Source of the DNA: Ensifer aridi
GTDB taxonomy: Bacteria > Pseudomonadota > Alphaproteobacteria > Rhizobiales > Rhizobiaceae
Length of the DNA: 64,000 nucleotides
Direction of reading: 5' to 3'
NCBI RefSeq assembly: GCF_002078505.1
Contig: NZ_LUAV01000016.1
Coordinates: 83,354-147,353, forward strand
Shown here: piece after piece, positions 39,966-48,424 of the stretch
Layout: each line of letters starts with the position of its first letter
How positions within the stretch are numbered: the stretch's first letter is position 1
Position numbers and translations under genes: made by a program
Notes under the pieces: generated by a model
Told to the model about the DNA's origin: nothing
The model's database searches: none
The model's input: only the letters and a program-made list of their open reading frames with translations

Positions 39966-40679
39966 ATGGTATTGCCAATGAACAGTTACAGCTTGGATCT
40001 GCCGATCCGTTGTCTGGACCTTCTCAATCACCTTCTGCCGATCGTTCAACAGGATGAAGAATTTGCGGCCCGACACGGTGGACCACTTACGACCACGCTT
40101 ACCCTGGCACTTGCCACGCCAATGCTCACGATACCCATTGAACGCATCCAAAAACATCAGAACGAGGACGTGGGTTACGCTAACGATCGGGGGCGGTCGC
40201 AGCGACTCGCCGAGCGAATCGATGCTGCCACCAGAGGAAAAAAGTTAGCGGATCATCCGCAACTGGAAGCATTTGACTGGGCCTACCTCAGTAAGGTCGA
40301 ACCATTCAACATCGCTGACGGATTAAGTGACGATTTAGCGGCTCTGCTCGATGCGGAAGAGGCTCGCCATGCCGCCCGACGCATGGATTTTTCCGCCTTT
40401 CTATCGTGTTTGCGGAACGCGTTGTCACATGGGGGCATCCTCTATCTGAATAAAGAGGGAAGGACCACTCCTGGTCAGGCATCTATGCTGTGTTTGGTGA
40501 GCGCGAAACCTCGCTACCCTAGAGTTAGGTGCGAAAAGCGTGATTACTGCCCGCCCGGTAGCTCGGTCACAGAAAGTCTTCGGCTCCTCCGCATAAGCGA
40601 AACCGGATTCCGCGAGTTTCTCTTACAATGGGTCGCCTGGTTGCATGAGGCCGGACTCAAAGATCTTGCAGCCAGATAA
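39966..40679 (+). CDS. HEPN-like protein of unknown specificity
   Basis: 237 residues, family not firmly recognised. The stretch FLSCLRNALSHGGILYLNKE holds Arg150-x4-His155, the Rx4-6H motif of HEPN ribonucleases, set in a predicted helix; helices fill the N-terminal half (SQRLAERIDAATRGKKLAD). HEPN proteins in defence islands often cleave RNA in abortive-infection or toxin systems. Here it lies 62 nt upstream of the type ISP enzyme on the same strand. The motif is real, but the function is inference. The start is MVLPMNSYSL or Met5. Confidence 0.6.
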   Translation: MVLPMNSYSLDLPIRCLDLLNHLLPIVQQDEEFAARHGGPLTTTLTLALATPMLTIPIERIQKHQNEDVGYANDRGRSQRLAERIDAATRGKKLADHPQLEAFDWAYLSKVEPFNIADGLSDDLAALLDAEEARHAARRMDFSAFLSCLRNALSHGGILYLNKEGRTTPGQASMLCLVSAKPRYPRVRCEKRDYCPPGSSVTESLRLLRISETGFREFLLQWVAWLHEAGLKDLAAR

Positions 40680-40741
40680 AACGCAATAAAAGCACTACCG
40701 AAAGCTGAGCAATGCCAGTAAGTTCCGCTCATGGGGGAACC

Positions 40742-43700
40742 ATGAGTCAGCACCTGATAAATCAATACCTGAATGAAATCGACCGCCTCCGGAGGTTCTC
40801 GGGGCTCTCGAATGAGCAGATCATCAGGCCTGCATTTCGCCGCCTGCTCGATACCTGGGCCACGTCAAGCAAGCTCATCTTCATGGAGGAATACCCCCAT
40901 CAAACCTCGATGAGGACGACAGTTTATCCTGATGGCACAGTGCTGCATGATATCCGGGTGCCGCTCGGCCACTGGGAGGCAAAGGATACCAAGGACGATC
41001 TCGATGAGGAGATCCGCAAGAAACTCGCTAAGGGTTATCCGCAGGACAACATTGTCTTCGAGAACTCGGAGATTGCGGTCCTTTATCAAAATCGCCAAGA
41101 GGTCATGCGCGCGCCGATGACTGATACGGCTGCGCTTCTGAAGCTCGTTGCACTGTTCTTTAGCTATGAGCGCGCCGAGATTGCCGAGTTCCGTAAGGCG
41201 GTCGAGCAGTTCAAGGCTGATTTGCCGGCCGTGCTTTCTGCACTCCGCGAGCGCATCGAAACGGCCTATGTTGAAAACGCCATGTTCCGCGATGCCGCGG
41301 CTGGTTTCCTCGAAGCTTGCAAGGAAACGATCAACCCCGCCCTCGGCGAAGCTGATGTTCGGGAAATGCTGATCCAGCATATCCTTACCGAGGAAATATT
41401 CGCGCATGTGTTCAATGAGGGCGATTTCCACCGCGAGAACAATATCGCCAAGGAACTCTATGCCCTGGAAAGCAAGTTCTTCACTGGCGCCGTCAAGCGA
41501 GAGACGCTGAAGGGCCTTGAGCCCTACTATGCTGCAATCCGGGCGAATGCGGCGCAAATCACCAGCCATTCGGAGAAGCAGACGTTCCTTAAAGTGATCT
41601 ACGAGAACTTCTATAAGGTTTATGACACTAAGAAAGCCGACCGGCTTGGCGTGGTGTATACGCCCAATGAAGTCGTGAAATTCATGATCGAGGGAGCTGA
41701 CTGGCTTTGCGAAAAACACTTCAACAAGAACCTGATCGACCATCACGTCGAGATCCTTGACCCGGCGACCGGCACCGGCACCTTTATCTGCGAGCTTCTA
41801 GAATATTTCCGCGGCAACCCACAAAAGTTGGCCTACAAATACGGGCATGAGCTGCACGCTAATGAAGTGGCAATCTTGCCCTATTATGTCGCCAACCTGA
41901 ACATTGAGGCGACATATGCCGCGATTTCTGGCCAATTCGCCGAATTTCCCAATCTGTGCTTTGTTGATACGTTAGACAACGTCGAGGGTCTTCGTGTTCG
42001 CACTGGTCACCAGCACGACATGTTTGCGGCGCTGTCGGACGAGAACGTTGAGCGCGTGAAACGGCAGAACAATCGCAAGATATCAGTGATCATCGGCAAC
42101 CCACCATATAACGCCAATCAAGCCAATGAGAACGACAACAACAAGAACCGCGCCTATCCGCGCGTCGATGAGTTGATCAAATCGAGCTACATCCAACTCT
42201 CGACTGCTCAGAAGACCAAGGTCTACGACATGTATGCTCGGTTTTTCCGCTGGGCATCGGACCGCATGCATGACGACGGTGTGCTCGCCTTCGTCACCAA
42301 TCGCAGCTTCATCGACAGCCGCACCTTCGACGGCTTCCGCAAGGCGGTGGCCGGGGAGTTCAACGAGATCTACGTCGTCGACCTCGGCGGCGACGTGCGC
42401 GCCAATCCAAAACTGTCGGGCACGAAGCATAACGTGTTCGGCATCCAGACCGGCGTAGCCATCTCCTTCCTGATAAAGCGCCGAAAGCAAAAGGGCTGTA
42501 AAATCTTCTATACTCGCCGGCCAGAATTCGACACGGCCGCGGACAAACTTGATTTCTTAGCCTCGTCCAGGCTGTCGACGCTCACCTTCGAGCGCGTCGA
42601 GCCGGACAAAAAGGGCAACTGGATTAATCTAACGGTGAATGATTGGGATGACTTGATCCCTGTCGCCGATAAAAAGACCAAGTCAGCAAAAGCCAGTAAT
42701 CAGGAAAGAGCGATTTTTCGACGCTTCTCTCAAGGTCTGAAGACCAACCGCGATGAATGGACTATCGCGCCCAACTCGGCTGAGGTCGCGCATCAGATGG
42801 AATTTCTGATCAATCACTATCAGAAAATAATGGAGGCGTCAGATTTCAGTCAGCTTAAGGAAACAGATTCCCCCGACAAAATCATTAAATGGACACGAAA
42901 ATTAAATAGACATCTTCGGAGCGGACGTAAACTTAATTTTGATTCAAGAAAAATCAAGGACACTACTTATAGACCATTCATAAAATTCAAAGTCTACTAT
43001 GACGAGGTCCTTAATGAAGATCTCTACCAACTGAAAGAGATATTTAGTCCATCAAAGTCTAGTAACAAATGGATATCATTTGTTGAGGGACAGAGATTGG
43101 AATTCTGCGCGCTCGCAGGGGACGCGATCCCAAACTATGCGCTAGTTTCGTTAGATCCCATGCAATTTCTCCCACTCCACCGCTACACCTCCTCCGGGGA
43201 ACGATTGGACAACATTACCGATTGGGGCCTACGTCAGTTTGAGAAGCACTACGGCAAATCAGCGAAGATCACCAAGGAAGACATCTTCCACTACGTCTAC
43301 GGCGTGCTGCACGATCCACTGTATCGCCAAAAATATGCACTTAACCTAAAGCGTGAGTTCCCGCGCGTTCCTTTCTATTCAGATTTTCGCCAATGGTCGA
43401 CCTGGGGCAGGCAGCTAATGGAACTGCATATTGGCTATGAGAAGGTCGACCCTTGGGCGCTCGTTCGAACAGATATGTTAGACGAAAAAGCGCGCGCCGG
43501 AGGCGTCGCACCCAAGACCCTCCTCAGAGCTGAAAAGGAGAACGGCATTATCCGCCTGGATACCGAGACGACGATCTCTGGCATTCCGAAAGAAGTTTGG
43601 GATTACAAACTCGGTAATCGGTCAGGTCTTGAATGGGTTCTCGACCAATACAGAGAAAAAACTCCGAAAGACCCAACCATCCGCGAGAAATTCAATACCT

Positions 43701-43846
43701 ACCGCTTTGCCGACTACAAGGAGAGGGTGATCGACCTTATCGCGCGCGTCACCCGGGTGTCCGTGGAGACGATGGACATTGTGGAGGCCATGAAACTTGC
43801 TCCGAGACAATCGGCAAACACCCAGTCGACCGAGGCGGCGGAGTAG
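40742..43846 (+). CDS. Type ISP-like restriction-modification enzyme without helicase
   Basis: 1034 residues. The N-terminal nuclease domain has D70 and E79-x-K81 in VLHDIRVPLGHWEAKD, a PD-(D/E)XK arrangement. The N6-adenine methyltransferase core carries SAM motif DPATGTGTF at 340-348 and catalytic NPPY at 453-456. The C-terminal half matches the type ISP specificity domain (HYVYGVLHDPLYRQKY, FRQWSTWGRQL, WDYKLGNRSGLEWVLDQY). No DEAD/DEAH helicase lies between nuclease and methylase, unlike LlaGI-type ISP enzymes, so it acts as a compact single-chain system. Start at 40742 is chosen over 40712 because of the closer GGGGA site. Confidence 0.88.
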   Translation: MSQHLINQYLNEIDRLRRFSGLSNEQIIRPAFRRLLDTWATSSKLIFMEEYPHQTSMRTTVYPDGTVLHDIRVPLGHWEAKDTKDDLDEEIRKKLAKGYPQDNIVFENSEIAVLYQNRQEVMRAPMTDTAALLKLVALFFSYERAEIAEFRKAVEQFKADLPAVLSALRERIETAYVENAMFRDAAAGFLEACKETINPALGEADVREMLIQHILTEEIFAHVFNEGDFHRENNIAKELYALESKFFTGAVKRETLKGLEPYYAAIRANAAQITSHSEKQTFLKVIYENFYKVYDTKKADRLGVVYTPNEVVKFMIEGADWLCEKHFNKNLIDHHVEILDPATGTGTFICELLEYFRGNPQKLAYKYGHELHANEVAILPYYVANLNIEATYAAISGQFAEFPNLCFVDTLDNVEGLRVRTGHQHDMFAALSDENVERVKRQNNRKISVIIGNPPYNANQANENDNNKNRAYPRVDELIKSSYIQLSTAQKTKVYDMYARFFRWASDRMHDDGVLAFVTNRSFIDSRTFDGFRKAVAGEFNEIYVVDLGGDVRANPKLSGTKHNVFGIQTGVAISFLIKRRKQKGCKIFYTRRPEFDTAADKLDFLASSRLSTLTFERVEPDKKGNWINLTVNDWDDLIPVADKKTKSAKASNQERAIFRRFSQGLKTNRDEWTIAPNSAEVAHQMEFLINHYQKIMEASDFSQLKETDSPDKIIKWTRKLNRHLRSGRKLNFDSRKIKDTTYRPFIKFKVYYDEVLNEDLYQLKEIFSPSKSSNKWISFVEGQRLEFCALAGDAIPNYALVSLDPMQFLPLHRYTSSGERLDNITDWGLRQFEKHYGKSAKITKEDIFHYVYGVLHDPLYRQKYALNLKREFPRVPFYSDFRQWSTWGRQLMELHIGYEKVDPWALVRTDMLDEKARAGGVAPKTLLRAEKENGIIRLDTETTISGIPKEVWDYKLGNRSGLEWVLDQYREKTPKDPTIREKFNTYRFADYKERVIDLIARVTRVSVETMDIVEAMKLAPRQSANTQSTEAAE

Positions 43847-43854
43847 ACGGGGCC

Positions 43855-44403
43855 GTGTCTGTTTCAGATCACGATCCATACGATACGCGGGTGTCGAGAT
43901 GTTTTGCAGAGGTCGAATTCGGCTACATCGGTGCTATCGTCGTTGAACGCGATTCCGACGGCGCTCTGATCGAGCTTTTTCCTCAGAACCGTTTTTCCCG
44001 AGCGCCGTCAACTCCTCTGCACGCTTACGGCCAGGGCCCATTCTGCCGTTTTCACATAAGCTCCAAAAGCAGAGCGGCGGGGGTGTATCTGGTATCTGTG
44101 GTCGGGCAGCCAGTTTATGTCGGGGAGTGTGCGAACCTTCACCAGCGGTGGGGTCCTGGCTATGGCTCAATTTCGCCCCGCAACTGCTTCAAGGGAGGGC
44201 AGCAAACGAATTGTCGGGTCAACAATCTCCTCCTTGAAACAGCGCGCAACGGCAACCAGATTGAACTTTGGTTCCGGCCGCAGTCCGGCGCGAAAGCGGA
44301 CCGCATCGCCCTTGAGGCTGCATTGGTGGATGCACTTCAACCGAGCTGGAATAGAGTCATCGTCAAACGGCAGTCACACTCTTTTAGGGCCAACCCGGAA
44401 TGA
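43855..44403 (+). CDS. GIY-YIG nuclease-like protein
   Basis: 182 residues from a GTG at 43855, 8 nt after the methylase stop, with GACGGGG before it. The GIY-YIG fold is visible as AAGVYLVSVVGQPVYVGECANLHQRW: GVY at 76-78, YVG at 88-90 and Arg98. A downstream helix (IALEAALVDALQPSWNRVIV) supplies the conserved Glu and Asn. The first 70 residues have no recognised domain. Tight coupling to the R-M gene suggests a second nuclease or an accessory role. The last 20 bases overlap the end of the convergent Mrr gene. Confidence 0.8.
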   Translation: MSVSDHDPYDTRVSRCFAEVEFGYIGAIVVERDSDGALIELFPQNRFSRAPSTPLHAYGQGPFCRFHISSKSRAAGVYLVSVVGQPVYVGECANLHQRWGPGYGSISPRNCFKGGQQTNCRVNNLLLETARNGNQIELWFRPQSGAKADRIALEAALVDALQPSWNRVIVKRQSHSFRANPE

Positions 44404-45385
44404 AAATGCGCTTCAAGGGCACGAGCTGCTGAGTTTCAAGGTCTAGCTTGCCATACTGTTCCAGAAGGCTCTTCACAAGCTCGTCGAGATCCATGAGGGC
44501 GAGCGGAATATTCGCACGTTCGGCCTCGTAGCGGGCCTCCCGCGTGAAGCCCCCGGTGCTGACGTAAAGGCCCTTGTCCTGCGAGTGCCTACCGCCAAGG
44601 AAACTTCGAACGTCGGGAGCGCCCATCGCTCCCTTGCGGTGCTTCACCTCGACGACGATTCGGGGAGACTCGAAGCCGAAGCCATCAGGCGACGCAACGA
44701 TGTCCTTACCGCGATCGGGCCCGGCATCGGATACGCGAGTCTTGTAGCCGAGTGAGCGTAGCAAGCCTGCAACCAGATCCTGCATGTCGTCCCAATCGAG
44801 AGCGTTCACCTTATCCTTTATGAACTCCAACGCTCGGGCTTCCATTGACTGAAATACATCTTCCTCCACCCCATCACTTTCGCTGGCCGCCGTTTCGATC
44901 TTGGCCGGCTCACCCGAAGTCAGCGCCCTTTGAAGATCATCGACAACTCCGCGGGAGAGGAGGAACAGTGTTGATATCGCGCCGAGGCTGTTACGGCTGG
45001 CTACCGAAAGCAAGTCACGACTGACTTCCCCCTTCCATCGCACTGGCCGCACCTGTGGATCAGCCGCGTCGAACGACGGATCGAAGCGATACTCGTCGGC
45101 TATTTCCCCGACGAGATAGACGCGGCGAGAAGGATCATAGGTCACCACCATATCTCCAATCGCCATCTCGTTCACGAATCTGTGCAGTTGGCCGGCGCCC
45201 ATCGCTACACTCTGAGGCTTGGTTTTTGGCCATGATGCTGCGACGCGTTCGGCGATCGATTTCCTCGATTTCACATCCCTCAGGTCACCGACTTCGGCCC
45301 AACCGATCGCTACGATATTGTTGTCCCTGAACACGTCGAACAGACGTCCGCCCTGCTCCGCCCGAACCATCCACGCCTTGGTCAT
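44384..45385 (-). CDS. Mrr-type restriction endonuclease with N-terminal EVE-like domain
   Basis: 333 residues. The C-terminal Mrr catalytic domain has Asp228 in AGPDRGKDIVASPDG and Glu246-x-Lys248 in PRIVVEVKHRKGA, then GGFTREARYEAERANI. The N-terminal 120 residues (WMVRAEQGGRLFDVFRDNNI, MAIGDMVVTYD) look like the EVE/PUA-type modified-base reader of COG4127 proteins. This layout fits a type IV enzyme that cuts modified DNA. The ATG at 45385 has GAGGAGA upstream. It converges with, and overlaps by 20 nt, the GIY-YIG gene. Confidence 0.85.
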   Translation of the reverse strand: MTKAWMVRAEQGGRLFDVFRDNNIVAIGWAEVGDLRDVKSRKSIAERVAASWPKTKPQSVAMGAGQLHRFVNEMAIGDMVVTYDPSRRVYLVGEIADEYRFDPSFDAADPQVRPVRWKGEVSRDLLSVASRNSLGAISTLFLLSRGVVDDLQRALTSGEPAKIETAASESDGVEEDVFQSMEARALEFIKDKVNALDWDDMQDLVAGLLRSLGYKTRVSDAGPDRGKDIVASPDGFGFESPRIVVEVKHRKGAMGAPDVRSFLGGRHSQDKGLYVSTGGFTREARYEAERANIPLALMDLDELVKSLLEQYGKLDLETQQLVPLKRIFIPGWP

Positions 45386-45474
45386 GCAATTCTCCTCGGT
45401 TGCGCGCACTGTCTTGCACAATCTGCCTTTGCGCAAGTAGGGTGCGGCTCGAAGCCAGACATGTGGGAAAACCA

Positions 45475-46623
45475 ATGAGTTTGTCGCGGAGACAGATCTA
45501 TGATCTCGTGTGGTCAAAGCCGATGAACAAGCTTGCAGTTGAGCTTGGGCTCTCCGACCAAGGACTCGCGAAGGCATGCCGCCGTTACGATATACCGGTG
45601 CCTCCCCTCGGTTATTGGCAGAAGCTCGCACATGGAAAGGCGGTAGAACGTCCACCCCTCGAAATCGCTCGGTTTGATGAAAACGTGAGCGTTCAGGTTT
45701 CGCCAGGCGTGAAGATGCGTCCGAAGCCGATCAAACCAGAGGTCACGAAGGCAGGTGGCTCCGAACCACAGGCCGAGCCGACGGCTGAGAAAATCGAAAA
45801 GCCTCACCCGGTGCTGATAAAGATCAGGAAGGCGTTCAATCGCTCAAAAAAGCCCGGCGAATTCGCTTACATCAACGTGAGCCCGTTCAAAATCCGCGCG
45901 TCGCCACTAGGAGCTGAACGTGTGCTGTCGCTGATTTCGAGCGTCATTGCCGCAGCTCCATCCGAAAACTGGGAGATCAAGCCTTCGAAGGATGGTGATT
46001 GGGAGCTGTTGGCGAGTGGAGAACGCGTCGAGATTTCTCTCGCCGAGAACGCCAAGAATGTTCCGCACGTCCCGACACCAACCGAAGTCCGCGAGAGCAA
46101 GCTCTACTCCTGGAGCAAGATACCGGAATTCGACTATGTGCCGTCCGGGGAGCTCAAATTCACCATCACGAACGCCTCCTACCTTGGCGTCAGATCGAAC
46201 TGGTCCGATGGGAAGAAGCAGACATTGGAGTCGGTGCTGCCGAGTTTTATCGAGGGCGTCTCATTGGCTGGAGCAGCTCTCCGTGCCCGACGTCTGGAGC
46301 GAGAAGAACAGGCGCGGCAAGCTGAAATTTGGCAGCTGCAAGAGGCGGAGCGCCGGCGACTGCAGGAAATTCAACGCGTGCGGGTCGCCATTCTGAAAGG
46401 GCAGGCCCGCCAGCACAACGAGGCTGAGGCTCTTCGTGCTTATGTTGCGGCGGTCAAAGCCAAGCTCGGTAAAGAGCCGCCGGACGATCTTGAACCTACG
46501 CAAACCTGGGTTAATTGGGCGGAGCAATACATCCAAGAGCTGGATCCTTTATGCAAAGGGTTTCCTGTGCTGATGTCGGACGAAGAGGCCTACCGCAATT
46601 CTTGGCGCTATCGTGACGAATGA
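45475..46623 (+). CDS. Island hypothetical protein: N-terminal HTH, C-terminal coiled coil
   Basis: 382 residues. The N-terminal 60 (RRQIYDLVWSKPMNKLAVEL, GLSDQGLAKACRRYDIPVP) form a likely helix-turn-helix, followed by the recurrent PPLGYWQKLAHGKA stretch. A middle domain of mixed strands follows. The region 295-335 is a charged coiled coil (EREEQARQAEIWQLQEAERR). I believe proteins with this start are common in variable islands without assigned function. Divergent from the Mrr gene, 89 nt apart, so it may regulate it. Confidence 0.72.
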   Translation: MSLSRRQIYDLVWSKPMNKLAVELGLSDQGLAKACRRYDIPVPPLGYWQKLAHGKAVERPPLEIARFDENVSVQVSPGVKMRPKPIKPEVTKAGGSEPQAEPTAEKIEKPHPVLIKIRKAFNRSKKPGEFAYINVSPFKIRASPLGAERVLSLISSVIAAAPSENWEIKPSKDGDWELLASGERVEISLAENAKNVPHVPTPTEVRESKLYSWSKIPEFDYVPSGELKFTITNASYLGVRSNWSDGKKQTLESVLPSFIEGVSLAGAALRARRLEREEQARQAEIWQLQEAERRRLQEIQRVRVAILKGQARQHNEAEALRAYVAAVKAKLGKEPPDDLEPTQTWVNWAEQYIQELDPLCKGFPVLMSDEEAYRNSWRYRDE

Positions 46624-46730
46624 GTCCTGGTTGACTCACAGGAGGTCGCTGGCTGGCTCCGTCCATCCTGACGTTGCAACAGCGCAGCCGCCGAGCCAAA
46701 CGTGCCGGTGAGCGCACACAGGCGTTTTAT

Positions 46731-47300
46731 TTACCGCGCAAATATCTGGCAAAGAGCGATCGTCTCAGCAAACTTTTCACGTGCACCTGCATCCGGCAGC
46801 GGGGCTGCGACTATGAAATTTAGGTCTTCTAAGCCTCGGCCAGGTTTGGTGGCGATCCTGACGCTCATGCCACTATACCAATGCCGGACAAATTCCGAGA
46901 TGCGCTTTCCGAGATCAACGAAGATCAAGCGGTGGCTTCCCGCTTTCATCGAGGAAAGCGGCACACCTGTAATTTCGAGATCACTACCAAATGCCATCAC
47001 GTCCGCGGTCGCACGAACATCTTCTGTCACCGTGGGCCAAATGTCGTCTTCTGCTGGGATGGAGATCATCACATACTGCCGTCCGTCATCTCCGCAGCGA
47101 AGAAGGAACGGGCTGCTGCTTTCGATCTTCTCGTCATGGATCTCGATCTCCTCCAACTCGCTGGACCACGTGACCTCGAGCGCATTTGCCTTTGTTTCCA
47201 TCGATTTCGTGCCAATAAACGCGTGAACGGTGGTCCCCTCAGCGAACGAGGAGGAGGCGGCAGCAGAGAATATGAGCATCGAGAGCGGCAAGAGCTTCAT
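46731..47300 (-). CDS. Exported hypothetical protein
   Basis: 189 residues, family not recognised. A signal peptide (MKLLPLSMLIFSAAASSSFA, cleavage before EGTT) implies export. The mature part is beta-rich with a single Cys (FLLRCGDDGRQYVMISIP) and a C-terminal stretch AGAREKFAETIALCQIF. No catalytic motif is visible. It faces away from the resolvase and shares no evident operon. Codon use looks similar to the host's. The start at 47300 is set by the signal peptide. Confidence 0.65.
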   Translation of the reverse strand: MKLLPLSMLIFSAAASSSFAEGTTVHAFIGTKSMETKANALEVTWSSELEEIEIHDEKIESSSPFLLRCGDDGRQYVMISIPAEDDIWPTVTEDVRATADVMAFGSDLEITGVPLSSMKAGSHRLIFVDLGKRISEFVRHWYSGMSVRIATKPGRGLEDLNFIVAAPLPDAGAREKFAETIALCQIFAR

Positions 47301-47526
47301 TGAGAGCACCGAGGCAAGAGCGATCAAGTTCGCTGCACAAAAGGGAAGGGTTCCGTCATAACGAACCCGCGTTTCAGCGCCCGCGCTAACTCGCTGAATT
47401 CGTTCAGCGTGGTTCGCGTGGTCAACAGAAATTCCCGCCTGCACAAAAAGGTTCCTTTAAATCAATGGTTTGGCGGGTAGTATCAGCGGATTACCCTTCT
47501 GCTTACGAGAACCGACAAGGGTGGAG

Positions 47527-48105
47527 ATGCCGAGTTTCGGATATGGTCGTGTCAGCACGACCGAACAAAGTTTGGACCTGCAGTTGACCGCGCTGAAAGC
47601 CGCAGGCTGTGACAGGATCCACACGGATGAGGGTTTCTCAGGCTCGGACTTTTCTCGTCCAGGGCTAAGTGAGCTTCTGAAGAAACTGCGTGCCGGCGAC
47701 ACCCTCATTGTCTGGCGACTCGACCGGCTGGGACGATCGCTCTTTGAACTGCTCAAGCTCGTCCGCGATCTGAACGAGCGCGGCGTCGAGTTCCGGTCGC
47801 TGAGCGAGAGCTTGGACACCAGCACGTCGGGAGGTCGCCTCTTGTTGCACGTGTTGGCAAGCATGGCCGAATTTGAGCGTTCGCTGATTAGCGAACGAAC
47901 CCGAGCCGGAATGGCCGCTGCTCGGGCTCGAGGTAGCCGAATCGGCAGAAGGCCGGCGATGACGCAAGAGCAATTGGTTGATGCCAAAACAGTCATTGAA
48001 ACGGCCCGGCGACCGATCGCCGAGGTCGCTAACGAATACCGCGTCCACCCGCGGACGCTGGCGCGACTTCTGAGGCAACAGGCCGAGTTCGCCGACGGCT
48101 CATGA
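47527..48105 (+). CDS. Serine resolvase/invertase-family recombinase
   Basis: 192 residues. The catalytic domain starts SFGYGRVSTTEQSLDLQ with Arg8 and nucleophile Ser10. RLDRLGRSLFELLKLV carries the conserved Arg pair, and MAEFERSLISERTRAGMAAARARG is the long dimerisation helix. A C-terminal HTH (PIAEVANEYRVHPRTLARLL) binds DNA. This fits Tn3-like resolvases or Hin-type invertases. No transposase is near it, so it may be a relic or serve the island. Typical length. Confidence 0.93.
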   Translation: MPSFGYGRVSTTEQSLDLQLTALKAAGCDRIHTDEGFSGSDFSRPGLSELLKKLRAGDTLIVWRLDRLGRSLFELLKLVRDLNERGVEFRSLSESLDTSTSGGRLLLHVLASMAEFERSLISERTRAGMAAARARGSRIGRRPAMTQEQLVDAKTVIETARRPIAEVANEYRVHPRTLARLLRQQAEFADGS

Positions 48106-48250
48106 CCTTCACCGACAGCGGCAGGTTTATTCAAGGCCAGCAAAAGTCTCTTCGATCTCCTTGTCGGATCGGAGCCAGAAGTCTGACAGCCTATTGCTCT
48201 TCAAGGCCTCATGAACCCAGCGACCTCCCTCAGAGGGAATAGGGCTTGGT

Positions 48251-48273
48251 CAGCGCGCCGGTCCGGCGCGCTG
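48251..48273. terminator. Perfect 10-bp GC hairpin
   Basis: CAGCGCGCCG-GTC-CGGCGCGCTG, arms 48251-48260 and 48264-48273. It lies between the converging resolvase and Cys-cluster genes. No T-run follows, so it may terminate with help or be part of a larger structure with the palindrome beyond it. Confidence 0.5.
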
Positions 48274-48305
48274 CTTATAGTCAGGAAGAAACAGGGGAGC
48301 GTAGC

Positions 48306-48424
48306 GACCGCCCGGAGGCAGGATTTGGCCGAAAAAGTGTAACGCTCGACCAAATATTTATTATATCTAATTAGAATAATAAATACATCTGGCAGACCGT
48401 TACACTGCTGCCGTCCGGGCGGTC
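48306..48424. repeat. Large imperfect palindrome with AT-rich centre
   Basis: Outer arms GACCGCCCGGA (48306-48316) and TCCGGGCGGTC (48414-48424); middle arms GTGTAACG (48337-48344) and CGTTACAC (48398-48405); inner arms TATTTATTAT and ATAATAAATA around CTAATTAG at 48367-48374. The outer arm overlaps the stop of the Cys-cluster gene. Its AT-rich core and GC-rich ends differ from all other repeats in the window. It might be a cruciform, an RNA fold, a recombination site or a replication signal; no role is established. Confidence 0.7.

Noticed and set aside
47527..48105. Tn3-family transposon around the resolvase
   Set aside because: No transposase gene and no GGGG-type 38-bp terminal inverted repeats nearby.
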